DNA of 64,000 nucleotides, from NCBI GenBank assembly GCA_050948825.1, contig JBMNEO010000009.1, forward strand, positions 1 through 64,000, written 5' to 3'. The DNA comes from DUQX01 sp050948825. Its GTDB lineage: Bacteria > Bacillota > Dethiobacteria > DTU022 > UBA8154. The position numbers and the translations under genes are program-made. This document shows, piece by piece, positions 38,896-50,009 of this stretch (position 1 is its first letter; every line of letters begins with the position of its first letter). The notes under the pieces were generated by a model, which saw only the letters and a program-made list of their open reading frames with translations, was not told the origin of the DNA and did not search any database.

Positions 38896-40230
38896 TTAAC
38901 CAATTAGTATTTTCTCTTCGGGATATCTCACACCCGCAGGCTTGAGTCTGTTCGTCAGAGCATAAAGCATCGTTAAGGGACCGATGCGTCCGGCATACAT
39001 GGTAAAAATAATCACTACCTTACCGACACTGCTTAAATCAGGGGTGATACCCGTAGTCAAACCAACAGTGCCAAAAGCGGAAAAGACTTCAAAAGTTAGA
39101 TCTAAAAGAGGTTTATCTTCAATTATAGTCATAACAAAAACCATCAAGAATATCAAGCATACCGAAGAAAATACAATAGTAAGCGCTTTCAAAATCAAAG
39201 TAACCGGTATTCTTTTCTCCCAGAGGACCAGTTCATCGGATCCCATGATCATAGCCCTGGAGCCGGCAGCTAAAAGCCCAAATGTTGTCGTTTTAACCCC
39301 TCCTCCAGTAGAAGCGGGCGAGGCGCCAATGAACATTAAGATCAGCAGTAATAATAACGAAGCTGTCGTAAGTTTGTCCGGCGACACAATAATAAATCCT
39401 CCGCTTCGGGGGGCAGCCGCAATAAAGAAAGCTCTAAATAACTGTGAACCTGTACCTATTCCTCCAAGCGTTGAAGGGTTGTTATACTCCAGAAGGTAAA
39501 CCAGAAGCGCCCCCGATAGAAGAAGAAATAATGTAAAAACCAGCACGATTTTTGTATGCAGTGAGTACAAGATAAATTTTTTCTTCTGCGTAATTTCTAG
39601 GATTACAGTAAAACCAAGGCCGCCAATAATAAAGAGTAACAGGATGGTTCCACTTACCAGATAGTCATCAGCATACCCCGCAAGGCTCTGGTATTTGTCG
39701 AAAAGATCAAAACCGGCATTGCTAAAAGCAGAGGCTGAGTGGAAAAAGGAAAAAAAAAGTCCCTTGCCCCAGCCCATTTGGGGAATAAAGCGCATACCCA
39801 GCAGTATACTTCCCCCAGTTATGACAAGAAAAAACATCCTGGCGATAGTGATTACCAACCGCACCAACCCTTGCATATTCTCAGTATTCAAGGCCTCTTT
39901 AATGATCAGCCGGTCTTTCAACGTAATTTTTTTACCCAGCAAGATGAAAATTAATGTTGCGGACGTCATAAAACCAAGAGCGCCACCAAGGATTAGAAGC
40001 ATGATAATACACTGTCCGAAAACACTGTAAAAAGCACCCGTATTGACTACCACCAACCCTGTAACACATACAGCGGATGCTGCCGTAAATAAAGCGTTAA
40101 GAAATGTGTTTTCTCCGGTTACTGTAGCTGCCGGCAATAACAACAAAAATGTCCCGGCAATAATCATTGCGGCAAATCCTCCCGCAAGAAAACGGGCCGG
40201 TGAAAACCGGTTTAACCTTAATAGCTTCAT
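38896..40230 (-). CDS. TrkH/KtrB-type potassium channel subunit
   Basis: A 444-residue membrane protein with repeated pore segments, for example AVCVTGLVVVNTG and AFSNAGFDLFD, the later FIGASPASTGGGVKTTT and AFGTVGLTTGITPDLS. With TrkA it forms a K+ uptake system. ATG 40230 follows AAGGGAG; an ATG at 40269 is less likely. Confidence 0.92.
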   Translation of the reverse strand: MKLLRLNRFSPARFLAGGFAAMIIAGTFLLLLPAATVTGENTFLNALFTAASAVCVTGLVVVNTGAFYSVFGQCIIMLLILGGALGFMTSATLIFILLGKKITLKDRLIIKEALNTENMQGLVRLVITIARMFFLVITGGSILLGMRFIPQMGWGKGLFFSFFHSASAFSNAGFDLFDKYQSLAGYADDYLVSGTILLLFIIGGLGFTVILEITQKKKFILYSLHTKIVLVFTLFLLLSGALLVYLLEYNNPSTLGGIGTGSQLFRAFFIAAAPRSGGFIIVSPDKLTTASLLLLLILMFIGASPASTGGGVKTTTFGLLAAGSRAMIMGSDELVLWEKRIPVTLILKALTIVFSSVCLIFLMVFVMTIIEDKPLLDLTFEVFSAFGTVGLTTGITPDLSSVGKVVIIFTMYAGRIGPLTMLYALTNRLKPAGVRYPEEKILIG

Positions 40231-40306
40231 AAAAATAACAACTCCCTTAAGGAGTATTATAAGCTTCATTTGGCAATTTATCAGTGTCTTAAGTATTTGA
40301 ATAAGA

Positions 40307-40332
40307 AAAAAGACCTATTTTCTAGGTCTTTC
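40307..40332 (-). terminator. Terminator after rplT
   Basis: AAGACCTA and TAGGTCTT pair around AAAATA, followed on the minus strand by TTTTTTCTT. Confidence 0.85.
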
Positions 40333-40336
40333 CCTT

Positions 40337-40690
40337 TTAGCGCTTCTCCTGCGCAACTTTGACGAGTTCGCTGAAAGCAGTCGAATCGTTAATAGCCAGA
40401 TCTGCCAGAAGCTTGCGGTTTATTTCCACTCCTGCCTTTTTCAGCCCTCCCATAAATTTGCTGTATGAAAGACCGTTGTTTCTGGCAGCAGCATTAATTC
40501 TCGCTATCCACAGCTTACGAAAATCCCTTTTGCGGCCTTTGCGGTCCCTGTAGGCATATGATAAGGATTTCAATACCTGCTGATTGGCGACCCTGAATAG
40601 TTTGCTTTTCGCTCCAAAGTACCCCTTGGCCAGTTTAAGGATTTTCTTCCTTCTTTTCCTGGTCACTACGCTATTTTTTACCCTGGGCAT
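40337..40690 (-). CDS. rplT: Ribosomal protein L20
   Basis: 117 residues, starting [19 protein letters not shown], with [20 protein letters not shown]. Besides its ribosomal role, L20 represses its own operon by binding the infC leader. Confidence 0.98.
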   Translation of the reverse strand: MPRVKNSVVTRKRRKKILKLAKGYFGAKSKLFRVANQQVLKSLSYAYRDRKGRKRDFRKLWIARINAAARNNGLSYSKFMGGLKKAGVEINRKLLADLAINDSTAFSELVKVAQEKR

Positions 40691-40738
40691 TTGTCAGAAC
40701 CCCCTAATTTCATCTGATGATTTTATTAAATAGAGACG

Positions 40739-40936
40739 TTATTTATACGGTATTAATTCCTTTACTCTCCGCAGATCGCTATTAGAAACAGTAGCTGCAC
40801 TTCTTAACCGGCGTTTCCTTTTGGGTGACTTTTTTCCCAGAATATGACTGTGAAAAGCGCGGAATCGTTTAATCTTACCGCTCTTTGTTTTGTTAAAGCG
40901 TTTAGCCGCCCCTCGATGCGTTTTCATTTTAGGCAT
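40739..40936 (-). CDS. rpmI: Ribosomal protein L35
   Basis: 65 residues, starting [20 protein letters not shown], in the conserved infC-rpmI-rplT operon. Confidence 0.98.
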   Translation of the reverse strand: MPKMKTHRGAAKRFNKTKSGKIKRFRAFHSHILGKKSPKRKRRLRSAATVSNSDLRRVKELIPYK

Positions 40937-40978
40937 ATTGATTCCTCCTTTACCAGAAAATTACAGCCTTCATTAACA

Positions 40979-41485
40979 TTATTTGGGAGCCAGGATCATT
41001 ACCATATTTCTTCCTTCAATACGCGGCTCTCTTTCAATAACACTGATATTATCAAGTTCTTTGGCCAGCTGCAAGCATAGTCGCTTTCCGAGCTCGGAAT
41101 GGGTAATCTCCCTGCCGCGGAAAATAACAGTAGCTTTTACTTTATCCCCATCCTGCAAAAAACGTTGACCATTGCGAACCTTAACCATAAAATCATGGGT
41201 TTCAATATTGGGTCGCATTTTAACCTCTTTAACTGTTATAATCCGCTGTTTTTTTCGAGCTTCCTTATCCCTCTTCCTCTGCTCATATTTATACTTGCCA
41301 AAGTCCATAATCCTGCATACGGGCGGTTTTGCCTGGGGAGCTACGTTCACCAGATCCAGATTTTTTTCTTGGGCGAGTTTTAACGCTTCCTCCAGCTTCA
41401 TAATCCCCAGCTGTTCACCACTGATGCCGACCACCCTGACATCCCTGGCCTTAATCTTGTTATTAATCAGTATTTCTTTATTAAT
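40979..41485 (-). CDS. infC: Translation initiation factor IF-3 with ATT start
   Basis: A 168-residue IF-3. The frame must begin upstream of the first GTG, because the conserved N-terminus (INKEILINNKIKARDVRVVG) is present only from ATT 41485, 7 nt after GGAGGTGA. An AUU start is the known autoregulatory feature of infC. Further motifs are PPVCRIMDFGKYKYEQRKR and KEVKMRPNIETHDF. Confidence 0.95.
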   Translation of the reverse strand: MNKEILINNKIKARDVRVVGISGEQLGIMKLEEALKLAQEKNLDLVNVAPQAKPPVCRIMDFGKYKYEQRKRDKEARKKQRIITVKEVKMRPNIETHDFMVKVRNGQRFLQDGDKVKATVIFRGREITHSELGKRLCLQLAKELDNISVIEREPRIEGRNMVMILAPK

Positions 41486-41524
41486 CTTAGATTCACCTCC
41501 GGTTTGTTATATTGAAGATAATTA

Positions 41525-41690
41525 TAAAAAAAGCAGGTAGAGTCCCCACCTGCCAAGAATATCGCAACTGTGTCCATAGCTTTTTCTTGAATAACCCTGG
41601 TAACAGCAACAAAATGCGTTTCAAGGTGAGAAGCAGGGGCTTCTACTTAATAGACAACAATAAATATATCATAAAGGAAAATTATCGTCA
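41525..41690 (-). promoter_or_regulatory. L20/IF-3 leader with terminator
   Basis: The leader has the typical AGAAGCCCCTGCTTCTCACC stretch (about 41625-41645) and ends in the hairpin GGCAGGTGGGGACTCTACCTGC plus a T-run (about 41525-41555). This matches the L20-controlled attenuator found upstream of infC in Bacillota. Confidence 0.8.
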
Positions 41691-41753
41691 AACATTTTTT
41701 CTTAAAATAGATCAACCAACCCGCAATATTTTTATATTTTTATTTTCAATCCG

Positions 41754-43691
41754 CTATTTTCTTTGTTTTATTTCCTCAATAATATTATCCGTAAAGGCTT
41801 GCAGATCAACTGCCCCCAGGTCCCCCTGTTCCCGCTGCCGCACCGCAACTTTACGGCTGTCGACTTCCTTTTCCCCAACAATGAGCATGTAGGGAATCTT
41901 TTGAACCTGGGCCTCCCGGATTTTATAACCTACTTTTTCGCTGCGATCGTCGGTTTCGACTCTTACGCCTTTTTCCCAAAGCATACTCTTGACCTCTGCT
42001 GCATATTTATGCTGCCTGTCCGTAATAGGGATAACCACCACCTGAACCGGGGCAAGCCAGAGCGGGAACGCCCCGCCATAATGCTCAATGAGCAGTGCAA
42101 AAAAACGCTCCATCGCACCGTAAACCACCCTGTGAAGCATGGCGGGCCTATGCTTCTGCCCGTCCGCACCTATATAACTCAAGTCGAACTTCTCCGGCAT
42201 CTGGAAATCGAGCTGGATCGTCCCACACTGCCAGGTGCGCTCCAGAGAGTCCTGCAGATGGAAATCAATCTTGGGACCGTAAAAAGCCCCGTCGCCTTCA
42301 TTAATTTTGTAAGGTGTCCCCCTCTTATCCAAAACCGATTGCAGTACAGAAGTAGCTTGTTCCCACATTTCATCGGTTCCCATTGATTTTTCCGGCCTGG
42401 TGCTCAGCTCGATAAAGTAGTTAAAACCAAACACCTTATAAAACCTATCCACCAGTTCCATAACCCCGGCGATCTCATCTTCAATCTGCTCGGGAAGCAT
42501 GAAGATATGGGCGTCATCCTGCGTAAAACTGCGCACACGCATCAGCCCGTGCAGGGTTCCGGATTTTTCATGCCGGTGAACAAGTCCCATCTCCGCCATT
42601 CGCAAAGGTAAATCGCGATAACTGTACATTCCAGTTTTAAAGATAAGTATTGAACCGGGGCAGTTCATCGGTTTTATTGCATAATCCTGGCCGTCTATTT
42701 TGGTGAAATATATGTTTTCCTGGTAATGATCCCAGTGACCGGAATTTTCCCAAAGGCGCCTGTTGAGAATAATCGGTGTTTCAACCTCCAGGTAACCCGC
42801 CTTACGATGCTCCTCACGCCAGAATTTTTCCAGTTCGCGCCTGACAATGATCCCTTTAGGGTGGTAAAACGGAAACCCGGGGCCCTCCTCGTGAAAGCTA
42901 AAAAGATCAAGCTCACGGCCCAGTTTGCGGTGATCTCTTTTGCGAGCTTCCTCAAGAAAATCCAGATACGCGGTGAGCATCTTCTGTTTTGGAAAAGCTG
43001 TACCGTAAATGCGCTGCAGCATCGCATTTCGCTCGTCACCTCGCCAGTAAGCTCCGGCAAGGTTTAATAATTTAACCACCTTTAGTTTGCCCGTTGAAGT
43101 AAGATGTGGACCTGCGCATAAATCTATAAAATCACCCTGCTTATAACAAGTGATCTTTGCATCCTCATCCAAATCGTTAATCAGTTCTACCTTGTAATCC
43201 TCGCCCTTTTCTTTAAACATCTGCAGTGCTTGGTCACGGCTTATCTCCAGGCGCTCCAGAGGCAGGTCTTCTTTAACGATTTGCGCCATCTCTTTTTCAA
43301 TTTTCTCAAGATCTTCAGTTTTAATCGGATTACCTTCAAAATCAAAATCATAATAAAATCCGTTACTGATCGACGGCCCTATCCCAAGGCGCACTTTCTC
43401 ATAAATCCTTTTCACTGCCTGAGCAAGCACGTGGCTGGCAGTATGGCGGTAAACCGCAGCTCCTTCAGGGTCTTCAAAGGTTACCGTTTCCAAAGTACAG
43501 TCAGTTTGAAGCGGGGTAAAAAGCTCAACAATTTTACCGTTAATTCTGGCCGCCAGGGCTTCTTTTTGCAGTTTTCCGCTTACATCCCCCAGGAGTTCTA
43601 AAACAGTCGTTCCCGGAGCCACTTCTCTTGAACCCCAGTTTTCGATCTGGACAATTATTTTTGCTGTATCGCGACTTCGGTTTGCCTCCAT
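41754..43691 (-). CDS. thrS: Threonyl-tRNA synthetase
   Basis: A 645-residue class II synthetase. It has an N-terminal TGS domain, an editing domain with HTASHVLAQAVKRI (HXXXH), a catalytic core with KPMNCPGSILIF and RMAEMGLVHRHEKSG, and a C-terminal anticodon-binding domain with APVQVVVIPITDRQ. GGTAAAGGAAGAG precedes ATG 43691. No T-box was seen upstream. Confidence 0.97.
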   Translation of the reverse strand: MEANRSRDTAKIIVQIENWGSREVAPGTTVLELLGDVSGKLQKEALAARINGKIVELFTPLQTDCTLETVTFEDPEGAAVYRHTASHVLAQAVKRIYEKVRLGIGPSISNGFYYDFDFEGNPIKTEDLEKIEKEMAQIVKEDLPLERLEISRDQALQMFKEKGEDYKVELINDLDEDAKITCYKQGDFIDLCAGPHLTSTGKLKVVKLLNLAGAYWRGDERNAMLQRIYGTAFPKQKMLTAYLDFLEEARKRDHRKLGRELDLFSFHEEGPGFPFYHPKGIIVRRELEKFWREEHRKAGYLEVETPIILNRRLWENSGHWDHYQENIYFTKIDGQDYAIKPMNCPGSILIFKTGMYSYRDLPLRMAEMGLVHRHEKSGTLHGLMRVRSFTQDDAHIFMLPEQIEDEIAGVMELVDRFYKVFGFNYFIELSTRPEKSMGTDEMWEQATSVLQSVLDKRGTPYKINEGDGAFYGPKIDFHLQDSLERTWQCGTIQLDFQMPEKFDLSYIGADGQKHRPAMLHRVVYGAMERFFALLIEHYGGAFPLWLAPVQVVVIPITDRQHKYAAEVKSMLWEKGVRVETDDRSEKVGYKIREAQVQKIPYMLIVGEKEVDSRKVAVRQREQGDLGAVDLQAFTDNIIEEIKQRK

Positions 43692-43829
43692 CTCTTCCTT
43701 TACCCCCTTTGTGAGCCCTACTGACCCAAAAACACATACAAAGCGGGAAACAGGGCCTCATAATCTTGTACTTGCTTTTTCTTTATAAATCATAATTGTT
43801 CTACTTCATCATGTCAAGTTAGATTCAAA

Positions 43830-43857
43830 AGAACCCCTGCATAAACAGGGGTTCTGG
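43830..43857 (-). terminator. Terminator after tRNA-Val
   Basis: AGAACCCCTG/CAGGGGTTCT hairpin with TTTT on the minus-strand 3' side. Confidence 0.75.
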
Positions 43858-43869
43858 ATGTTTGCCTAA

Positions 43870-43944
43870 TGGTGGGTCCTGTGTGGATCGAACACACGGC
43901 CTCTTCCGCGTCAAGGAAGCGCTCTCCCACTGAGCTAAGGACCC
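43870..43944 (-). tRNA. tRNA-Val (GAC)
   Basis: GGGTCCTTAGCTCAG...GTTCGATCC cloverleaf with anticodon loop TTGACGC, giving GAC; CCA encoded. Confidence 0.95.
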
Positions 43945-44042
43945 AATTAACATGCATATTAATTTTAACAAATAACAGGCTAAAAAGCAAGGGAAAAAGA
44001 AAATTTGTTGGAGGCTATATTCGGCAACCGGTAACCGACACC

Positions 44043-44300
44043 CTAAGAGAGATTATATTCTTCCAGAATCCACTTTTTAATTTCTTCTTTTTCAGGGAAT
44101 CTGCCAAAAACCTTAACTTTATTATTGATAACTAGTCCGGGTGTTTTTTCAACATTAAACTTCTTTATCTTATCCTTATCATGAATCTTCTCTACTTCAG
44201 AACAAATGGGTATTCCGGTAAGCGCATGGATCGCTTCCATAAGCAACGCCTCGCATTTTTCTTTTTCGGGCTCCAATACTTTTACATTAATTCTACTCAT
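44043..44300 (-). CDS. Thioredoxin-like small protein lacking the first redox cysteine
   Basis: An 85-residue thioredoxin-fold protein of the short 'redox-active disulfide protein 2' kind. The family's CPKC is here EKEKC (residues 12-16), so only the second cysteine remains; another cysteine lies in PICSEVEK. The cis-proline loop TPGLVINNKV and the end RFPEKEEIKKWI are conserved. ATG 44300 follows GGGAGG. It may use a single cysteine or have lost activity. Confidence 0.8.
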   Translation of the reverse strand: MSRINVKVLEPEKEKCEALLMEAIHALTGIPICSEVEKIHDKDKIKKFNVEKTPGLVINNKVKVFGRFPEKEEIKKWILEEYNLS

Positions 44301-44345
44301 TTTATAAAACCTCCCTTGTTTAATATAAAGGCATTGAATAGCCAA

Positions 44346-44801
44346 TAAATTTCAAAGGATTTCATTATAACCTAATTGAATTAATGATAGCTGTTAGCCG
44401 TTGCTTAGGAACAAGAATTTTTATTTTTTAACCAGTTTTCTATCAAACCAACTCTTTTCCGGCTTTTCCAGCCTTTTCCGGCTATGACAAAAAAATAAAA
44501 TATAAACATTTCACATGTTTATCTGCAGATTTTACACGCCCGCCTGCTTTCTTTTCCCATTAGCACGGCTAATAATAAAACTATATACTTATTTAAGTTT
44601 ATCATATGAGGTACTCTTAATCAAGGATTTATTTTGTTTTTGCTACTACCAGAGGAACGGGCGAAGTGTTCACTGGTTAGTCAGATTTGTATAGTAGGGG
44701 GGAAATAGCTCCACCCGCTCCAAGGTGATATGAAAAGTAAAAACCCCGGGGATCGCCAAACAATAATATTAGCAAAGAATGCTCAGATACGCTGTTATTG
44801 C
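44346..44801. other. Gene-free spacer
   Basis: About 450 nt between the thioredoxin-like gene and the small membrane protein. It is A/T-rich with a doubled CTTTTCCGG at about 44455-44480. I see no convincing gene, tRNA or riboswitch. Confidence 0.5.
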
Positions 44802-45002
44802 TTAACGGCATTGTCGAAGCATATCCAGCGCACCCAAAAGAATATGAGCCAACCCAAAACCGGTAATTCCCGCCTGAAGTTTTTCATTCTTATTACGCAT
44901 GGAAAATCCCAAAAGTGTTACCAATGTACCCAGACCAATTACAGACCAGCTGCTAATACTAGAGCTACGTTTTTTTTGAAAACGATCCATAAACATAAAC
45001 AA
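44802..45002 (-). CDS. Small membrane protein, function unknown
   Basis: About 66 residues with two hydrophobic segments (SWSVIGLGTLVTLLGFS and AGITGFGLAHILLGALDML). AAGGAGGTGG lies upstream. Spacing fits a TTG at about 45008 (TTGTTT) slightly better than ATG 45002. It lies just downstream of the activase gene on the same strand. I do not recognise the family. Confidence 0.6.
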   Translation of the reverse strand: MFMFMDRFQKKRSSSISSWSVIGLGTLVTLLGFSMRNKNEKLQAGITGFGLAHILLGALDMLRQCR

Positions 45003-45100
45003 CGCGGGTCCACCTCCTTAATTTATATTTCCCCCGTTGAAGGCAAGTAAATACCTGTAAATAATAGTAAAAACATAAAATATAAATAAACCCCTTTCAT

Positions 45101-48100
45101 TTATGAAGGGGGCAAATTCACACCGGATGCTGAATAATTCGTACGTTTCAACTTTCCTCGATCAAAGACGCGAAACGCTGTTTGTTCCGGCATAGAATAA
45201 TTCATATTCTTAAATGCCCTGGAAAGCATGAGTTTGATACGATTGATCTGGTTGATTTCACTGGTCCCGGGATCAAAGTCAATTGCTATGATATTAGCAC
45301 GTGGATAAACGCGCTTTATTTCTTTAATCATTCCTTTTCCGGTAATATGATTGGGCAGACAGGCAAAAGGCTGCAAGCAAATAATGTTTTCAACCCCCTC
45401 TTCGAGCAATTCAACCATTTCCCCGACTAAAAACCAGCCTTCCCCGGCCTGATGCCCAAGGGAGAGGATTTTTTTTGCCTTTTGGGCAATCTGCCTGATG
45501 GTTCTTGGTGTTGAGAACCGCTGGCTTTGAGCGAGTGCATCCTTCAAAGGTTTACGAAACAGCTCAAGAGTGTCGATACATAAAGAGGAAACCAGCTGTG
45601 ATAGTTTCGAACCGGACAGGTAACGGTATTTAAAATCTAATCCCAAAAGAGAGTAATTGAGAAAATCAATAATGCCCGGCACAACTGCTTCAGCCCCTTC
45701 CGTTTCGATTGTCTCAACAATATCATTGTTTGCTACAGGGTGATACTTTACAAGGATTTCACCGACAATCCCTACCCGAGGTTTGATTACATTGTCCAGT
45801 TCAAGATTATCAAATTCCTGAACCATATTGCGAATATTTGCAGCAAAAGCCGCAACACTCATCTTCCGAATAGAATATTTGCAGATCTCTGCCCATTCAC
45901 GATAGAGCTGATTCGCCGATCCCTTGATAAGTTCATACGGCCTGACCCGGCATAAGACCTGCATTAAACAATCTCCGTATACAAGAGCCATCAGTATACG
46001 GCCAATAAGGCTTAGCGTAAGGTTGAATCCCGACTTTTCCAGCCCTTGAGCACTTAAAGATATCACCGGTATGTGCGAAAAACCGGCATCAAAAAGCGCT
46101 TTTCGCAGCAGACCGATATAATTAGTAGCGCGGCATTGACCACCTGTTTGTGAAATCATGACCGAAGTATTATTAAGGTCATATTTACCGCAACTCAGGG
46201 CTTCAATTATTTGACCGATTACTATAATAGCAGGATAACACGCATCGTTATTTACATATTTCAAGCCTTCCTCTATAGCTTCCTTATTCACTGAAGGCAG
46301 AACAACACATTTGTAACCGGAAGCGTTCAATGCTGTTTCAATTAATTCAAAATGGACAGGAGACATCTGCGGTACCAAAATAGTATGCTTGTCCTTCATT
46401 TCTTTATTAAAAAATACTTTTTGAAAACGATAACTTTTCTTGGGTACAACGCCCTGTTTTGCCCTTTCATTAAGAGCAGCCTGAAGGGAGCGCAGCCGAA
46501 TGCGGGATGCCCCCAGATTGCTGCCTTCGTCGATCTTTAAAACCGTGTAGGTTTTGCCGCGAGCCTTGAGGATATCCTGTACTTGATCGCTAGTAATGGC
46601 GTCGAGGCCGCAGCCAAAAGAATTGAGCTGTACTAATTCCAAATCTGGACGTGTAGAGACAAACTCAGCGGCAGCATACAAACGGGAATGATAAGTCCAC
46701 TGATCGACAACACGCAATGGGCGTTCCACCCTGCCCAAATGGGAAACTGCATCTTCAGTTAGAACCGCCATACCCAGGGTGTTGATTAATTCAGGAATAC
46801 CATGATGAATCTCAGGGTCTGTATGATACGGCCTTCCTGCCAGCACCAACCCCGTAATTCCTTCCTTTTCCATACGGGCAAGGGCTTTTTCCCCCAGTTC
46901 CTGCATATCTTGCCGGAACTTAGCCTGCTCCTGCCATGCCAATTCTACTGCCTGTTTAATTTGCTTAAAAGAAATTCCATAATATTTTCCAATTTCCTTA
47001 GCAAGCCGCCTGATAAGACGTTGCTTGCGATCAAGCGGCAAGAATGGTATAAGAAACGTAATATTCTCCTCTCGAATGCGCTCCACATTATTTTTTATTA
47101 CTTCCGGGTAAGACGTCACGATTGGACAGTTGAAATTATTATCTGCTTCTAACTGTCCCTGCTGTTCATTGACGATACAGGGATAAAAAATCGTAGTGCA
47201 GCCCCGTTCAAGCAAATTCATAATATGTCCGTGAACAAGTTTTCCTGGATAGCATACTGATTCGGAGGGCATAGTCTCGATCCCTTGTTCGTACAGTTTC
47301 TTCGATGATCTGGAAGACAATTCCACCCGAAAACCGAGTGCAGTAAAAAAAGTAAACCAAAACGGATAGTCCTCGTACATATTTAGTACGCGAGGAATTC
47401 CAATACTCCCCTTAGGTGCCTTCCCCTGTGCCAGTGGCCGGTAATTAAATACACGCCGATATTTTTCTGCGTATAAATTGGGCAAACACAGAGGGTTAGG
47501 CTCTTTTCCGGCACCTCTTTCGCAGCGATTACCGGTGATAAGCCGTTCGCCATCAGGGAAGCAGTTCACTGTAAGTAAGCAGTTATTCGAACAACGGACG
47601 CAGCGTGTTTTTTCTATCTTAACCTCCAGATTTTGCAGTTTATCGGGGGTCAGCAGGGTAGTGATATGATTTTGCGGGCAACGCTCTTTTGCAATTAGCG
47701 CTGCACCGAAAGCTCCCATAATCCCCGCAATATCGGGGCGGATAGCCTCTCTATCTGTTAGCAGCTCGAAACTGCGCAGAACAGCATCATTATAAAATGT
47801 TCCGCCCTGTACAACCACCCTTTTACCTAACTCCTCCGGTTGATGAATTTTTATCACTTTGAACAGTGCGTTCTTGATTACTGAACAGGCAAGTCCAGCA
47901 GAAATGTCACTCACACTTGCCCCTTCTCTTTGGGCCTGTTTTACACGAGAGTTCATAAAAACAGTACAGCGCGAGCCCAGATCAACAGGTTTTTGTGAAG
48001 ACAGAGCAGTCCCGGCAAACTCGGAAACATTTAAACCTAAAGAGTAGGCAAAAGTTTCAAGAAACGAACCGCATCCCGAGGAACATGCCTCATTGAGAAG

Positions 48101-49414
48101 GACGCTTTCAATTACACCATCCTTAATCCGCAGACACTTCATATCCTGACCGCCGATATCCAAAATAAAATCCACTCCGGGATAGAAAAAATCAGCGCCC
48201 TTATAGTGGGCAATCGTTTCAATCTCACCCAGATCTACTTTCAACCCGGCCTTAACCAATGCTTCTCCATAACCTGTTACAGTACTATTACAAATGCGCG
48301 CGTTTGCAGGCAATAGCCCGTACAGTTCTTTAAGAGCATAGATGGCAGTTTGAAGCGGACTTCCACGGTTGCCGCCATAATATGAATATAGCAGCGCACC
48401 TTTATCATCGATTAGTGCAAGCTTGGTTGTAGTAGAACCAGCATCAATACCTAGAAAACAATCACCTTTAAAGGTGGAAAGTTCTCGTCTGTTCACATTG
48501 TTCCGGGCATGCCTGTTTCGGAAATTCTGGAGCTCCCGTGTGTCAGCAAAAAGTGGAGCAAGCCGATGCGACTCTACAATCGCGGCACTGCTTAGCTTGT
48601 ATACTTTCTTCATGAATGAACTAAACGGCACCAACAACTGCCTTCTTGAAGCAAGGGCAGCACCGATGCTATTAAATACCTGAGAATTAGGGGGGAACAC
48701 CGCTAAATCATCTGTTAACTGCAGCGTCTCTATAAAACGCCGGCGCAGCTCCGACAGAAAATAAAGCGGCCCTCCTAAAAAGGCAACCCTTCCACGGATC
48801 GGCCGGCCACAGGCCAGTCCGCTTATGGTTTGAATAACCACAGCCTGAAGGATCGAAGCGGCGATATCTTCCCTTGCTGCACCTTCATTAAGTAGGGGCT
48901 GAACGTCAGTTTTAGCAAACACACCACATCTGGCGGCAATTGGATAAATTGTACTGTGGTTTCTGGCCAGATCATTGAGACCCTGAGCATCCGTGTTCAG
49001 CAAAACAGCCATCTGATCAATAAAAGAGCCTGTCCCGCCGGCACAGGTGCCATTCATACGCTGCTCAAGGCCACCGGTAAGGTATGTGATTTTGGCATCC
49101 TCGCCTCCCAGCTCGATCGCAACATCTACTTCCGGGCAAACCACTTCTATCGCATATGTACAGGCGATCACTTCCTGAATAAACTCCGCCTCACAAGCCT
49201 CTGCAATGGCGATTCCGCCTGAGCCTGTGAACATAACTGTGACAATAGAATCTCGATAAATGGCAAATGCTTGCTCTATTAATCTGGTCACTGCACTTAT
49301 AATATCCGAATGATGCCTTTCATACCTGCTAAAGATTAGTTCTTGCTTATAATCTAATAAAACTATTTTAACCGTGGTTGAACCCACATCAATTCCGATA
49401 TGTAATACTTTCAC
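45101..49414 (-). CDS. Giant acyl-CoA dehydratase activase (HgdC/BadF-type, fused)
   Basis: A 1437-residue cytosolic protein with two ASKHA ATPase domains in tandem. [10 protein letters not shown] (7-16) starts the first and [10 protein letters not shown] (322-331) the second. The cluster-binding cysteine regions are [10 protein letters not shown] (C124) in the first domain and [10 protein letters not shown] (C444, C448) in the second. RCVRCSNNC and a DUF2229/HgdB-like C-terminal half follow. Activases pump an electron, with ATP, into 2-hydroxyacyl-CoA dehydratase or benzoyl-CoA reductase. No dehydratase subunit genes are adjacent, so the partner is unknown. Such fused forms are common orphan proteins in Clostridia. 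Confidence 0.9.
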   Translation of the reverse strand: MKVLHIGIDVGSTTVKIVLLDYKQELIFSRYERHHSDIISAVTRLIEQAFAIYRDSIVTVMFTGSGGIAIAEACEAEFIQEVIACTYAIEVVCPEVDVAIELGGEDAKITYLTGGLEQRMNGTCAGGTGSFIDQMAVLLNTDAQGLNDLARNHSTIYPIAARCGVFAKTDVQPLLNEGAAREDIAASILQAVVIQTISGLACGRPIRGRVAFLGGPLYFLSELRRRFIETLQLTDDLAVFPPNSQVFNSIGAALASRRQLLVPFSSFMKKVYKLSSAAIVESHRLAPLFADTRELQNFRNRHARNNVNRRELSTFKGDCFLGIDAGSTTTKLALIDDKGALLYSYYGGNRGSPLQTAIYALKELYGLLPANARICNSTVTGYGEALVKAGLKVDLGEIETIAHYKGADFFYPGVDFILDIGGQDMKCLRIKDGVIESVLLNEACSSGCGSFLETFAYSLGLNVSEFAGTALSSQKPVDLGSRCTVFMNSRVKQAQREGASVSDISAGLACSVIKNALFKVIKIHQPEELGKRVVVQGGTFYNDAVLRSFELLTDREAIRPDIAGIMGAFGAALIAKERCPQNHITTLLTPDKLQNLEVKIEKTRCVRCSNNCLLTVNCFPDGERLITGNRCERGAGKEPNPLCLPNLYAEKYRRVFNYRPLAQGKAPKGSIGIPRVLNMYEDYPFWFTFFTALGFRVELSSRSSKKLYEQGIETMPSESVCYPGKLVHGHIMNLLERGCTTIFYPCIVNEQQGQLEADNNFNCPIVTSYPEVIKNNVERIREENITFLIPFLPLDRKQRLIRRLAKEIGKYYGISFKQIKQAVELAWQEQAKFRQDMQELGEKALARMEKEGITGLVLAGRPYHTDPEIHHGIPELINTLGMAVLTEDAVSHLGRVERPLRVVDQWTYHSRLYAAAEFVSTRPDLELVQLNSFGCGLDAITSDQVQDILKARGKTYTVLKIDEGSNLGASRIRLRSLQAALNERAKQGVVPKKSYRFQKVFFNKEMKDKHTILVPQMSPVHFELIETALNASGYKCVVLPSVNKEAIEEGLKYVNNDACYPAIIVIGQIIEALSCGKYDLNNTSVMISQTGGQCRATNYIGLLRKALFDAGFSHIPVISLSAQGLEKSGFNLTLSLIGRILMALVYGDCLMQVLCRVRPYELIKGSANQLYREWAEICKYSIRKMSVAAFAANIRNMVQEFDNLELDNVIKPRVGIVGEILVKYHPVANNDIVETIETEGAEAVVPGIIDFLNYSLLGLDFKYRYLSGSKLSQLVSSLCIDTLELFRKPLKDALAQSQRFSTPRTIRQIAQKAKKILSLGHQAGEGWFLVGEMVELLEEGVENIICLQPFACLPNHITGKGMIKEIKRVYPRANIIAIDFDPGTSEINQINRIKLMLSRAFKNMNYSMPEQTAFRVFDRGKLKRTNYSASGVNLPPS

Positions 49415-49615
49415 GACAGTGCCCTCCTATAATACTGTTACTTTTCATAAATAGGGATGTTAGACAATGTCCGGCAATCTGCCAATGGATAGATTAAATA
49501 TCCACAAACTAATTATCAAATATCGGGATAATTGCCATCTCAGGAAAACCTCCCAGTAGCCGCAAATTTATTGTATGATTATTATCTTTAAATAATGAAA
49601 AAGTTCGAAATATAA

Positions 49616-49646
49616 AAGAAATCAGGATTGATTATTATCCTGATCG
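49616..49646 (-). terminator. Terminator of the tRNA cluster
   Basis: ATCAGGAT/ATCCTGAT hairpin followed by TTTCTTTTA on the minus strand. Confidence 0.7.
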
Positions 49647-49662
49647 CGTGGTTTAAAAGTAT

Positions 49663-49752
49663 TGGTGCCGGAGACCGGACTTGAACCGGTACGATCATGT
49701 GATGATCGAGGGATTTTAAGTCCCTTGCGTCTGCCTGTTCCGCCACTCCGGC
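49663..49752 (-). tRNA. tRNA-Leu (TAA)
   Basis: Class II tRNA with a long variable arm; anticodon loop CTTAAAA gives TAA; CCA encoded. Confidence 0.95.
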
Positions 49753-49760
49753 AAAAAAAA

Positions 49761-49834
49761 TGGAGGCGACACCCGGATTTGAACCGGGGATAAAGGATTT
49801 GCAGTCCTCTGCCTTGCCACTTGGCTATGTCGCC
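49761..49834 (-). tRNA. tRNA-Cys (GCA)
   Basis: Cloverleaf GGCGACATAGCC...GGTTCAAATCC with CTGCAAA in the anticodon loop. Confidence 0.96.
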
Positions 49835-49846
49835 TGATAAATAAAA

Positions 49847-49921
49847 TGGAGCGGAAGACGGGATTTGAACCCGCGGCCCTCGCCTTGGCAAGGCGATGCT
49901 CTACCACTGAGCCACTTCCGC
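49847..49921 (-). tRNA. tRNA-Gly (GCC)
   Basis: Cloverleaf GCGGAAGTGGCTCAG... with TTGCCAA in the anticodon loop. Confidence 0.96.
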
Positions 49922-49926
49922 ATAGA

Positions 49927-50002
<76 letters not shown>

Positions 50003-50009
50003 ATATGTA

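Noticed and set aside
41763..42386. 207-codon plus frame
   Set aside because: Antisense shadow of thrS with no family-like motifs.
43692..43869. T-box leader for thrS
   Set aside because: No T-box core; only the tRNA-Val terminator is present.
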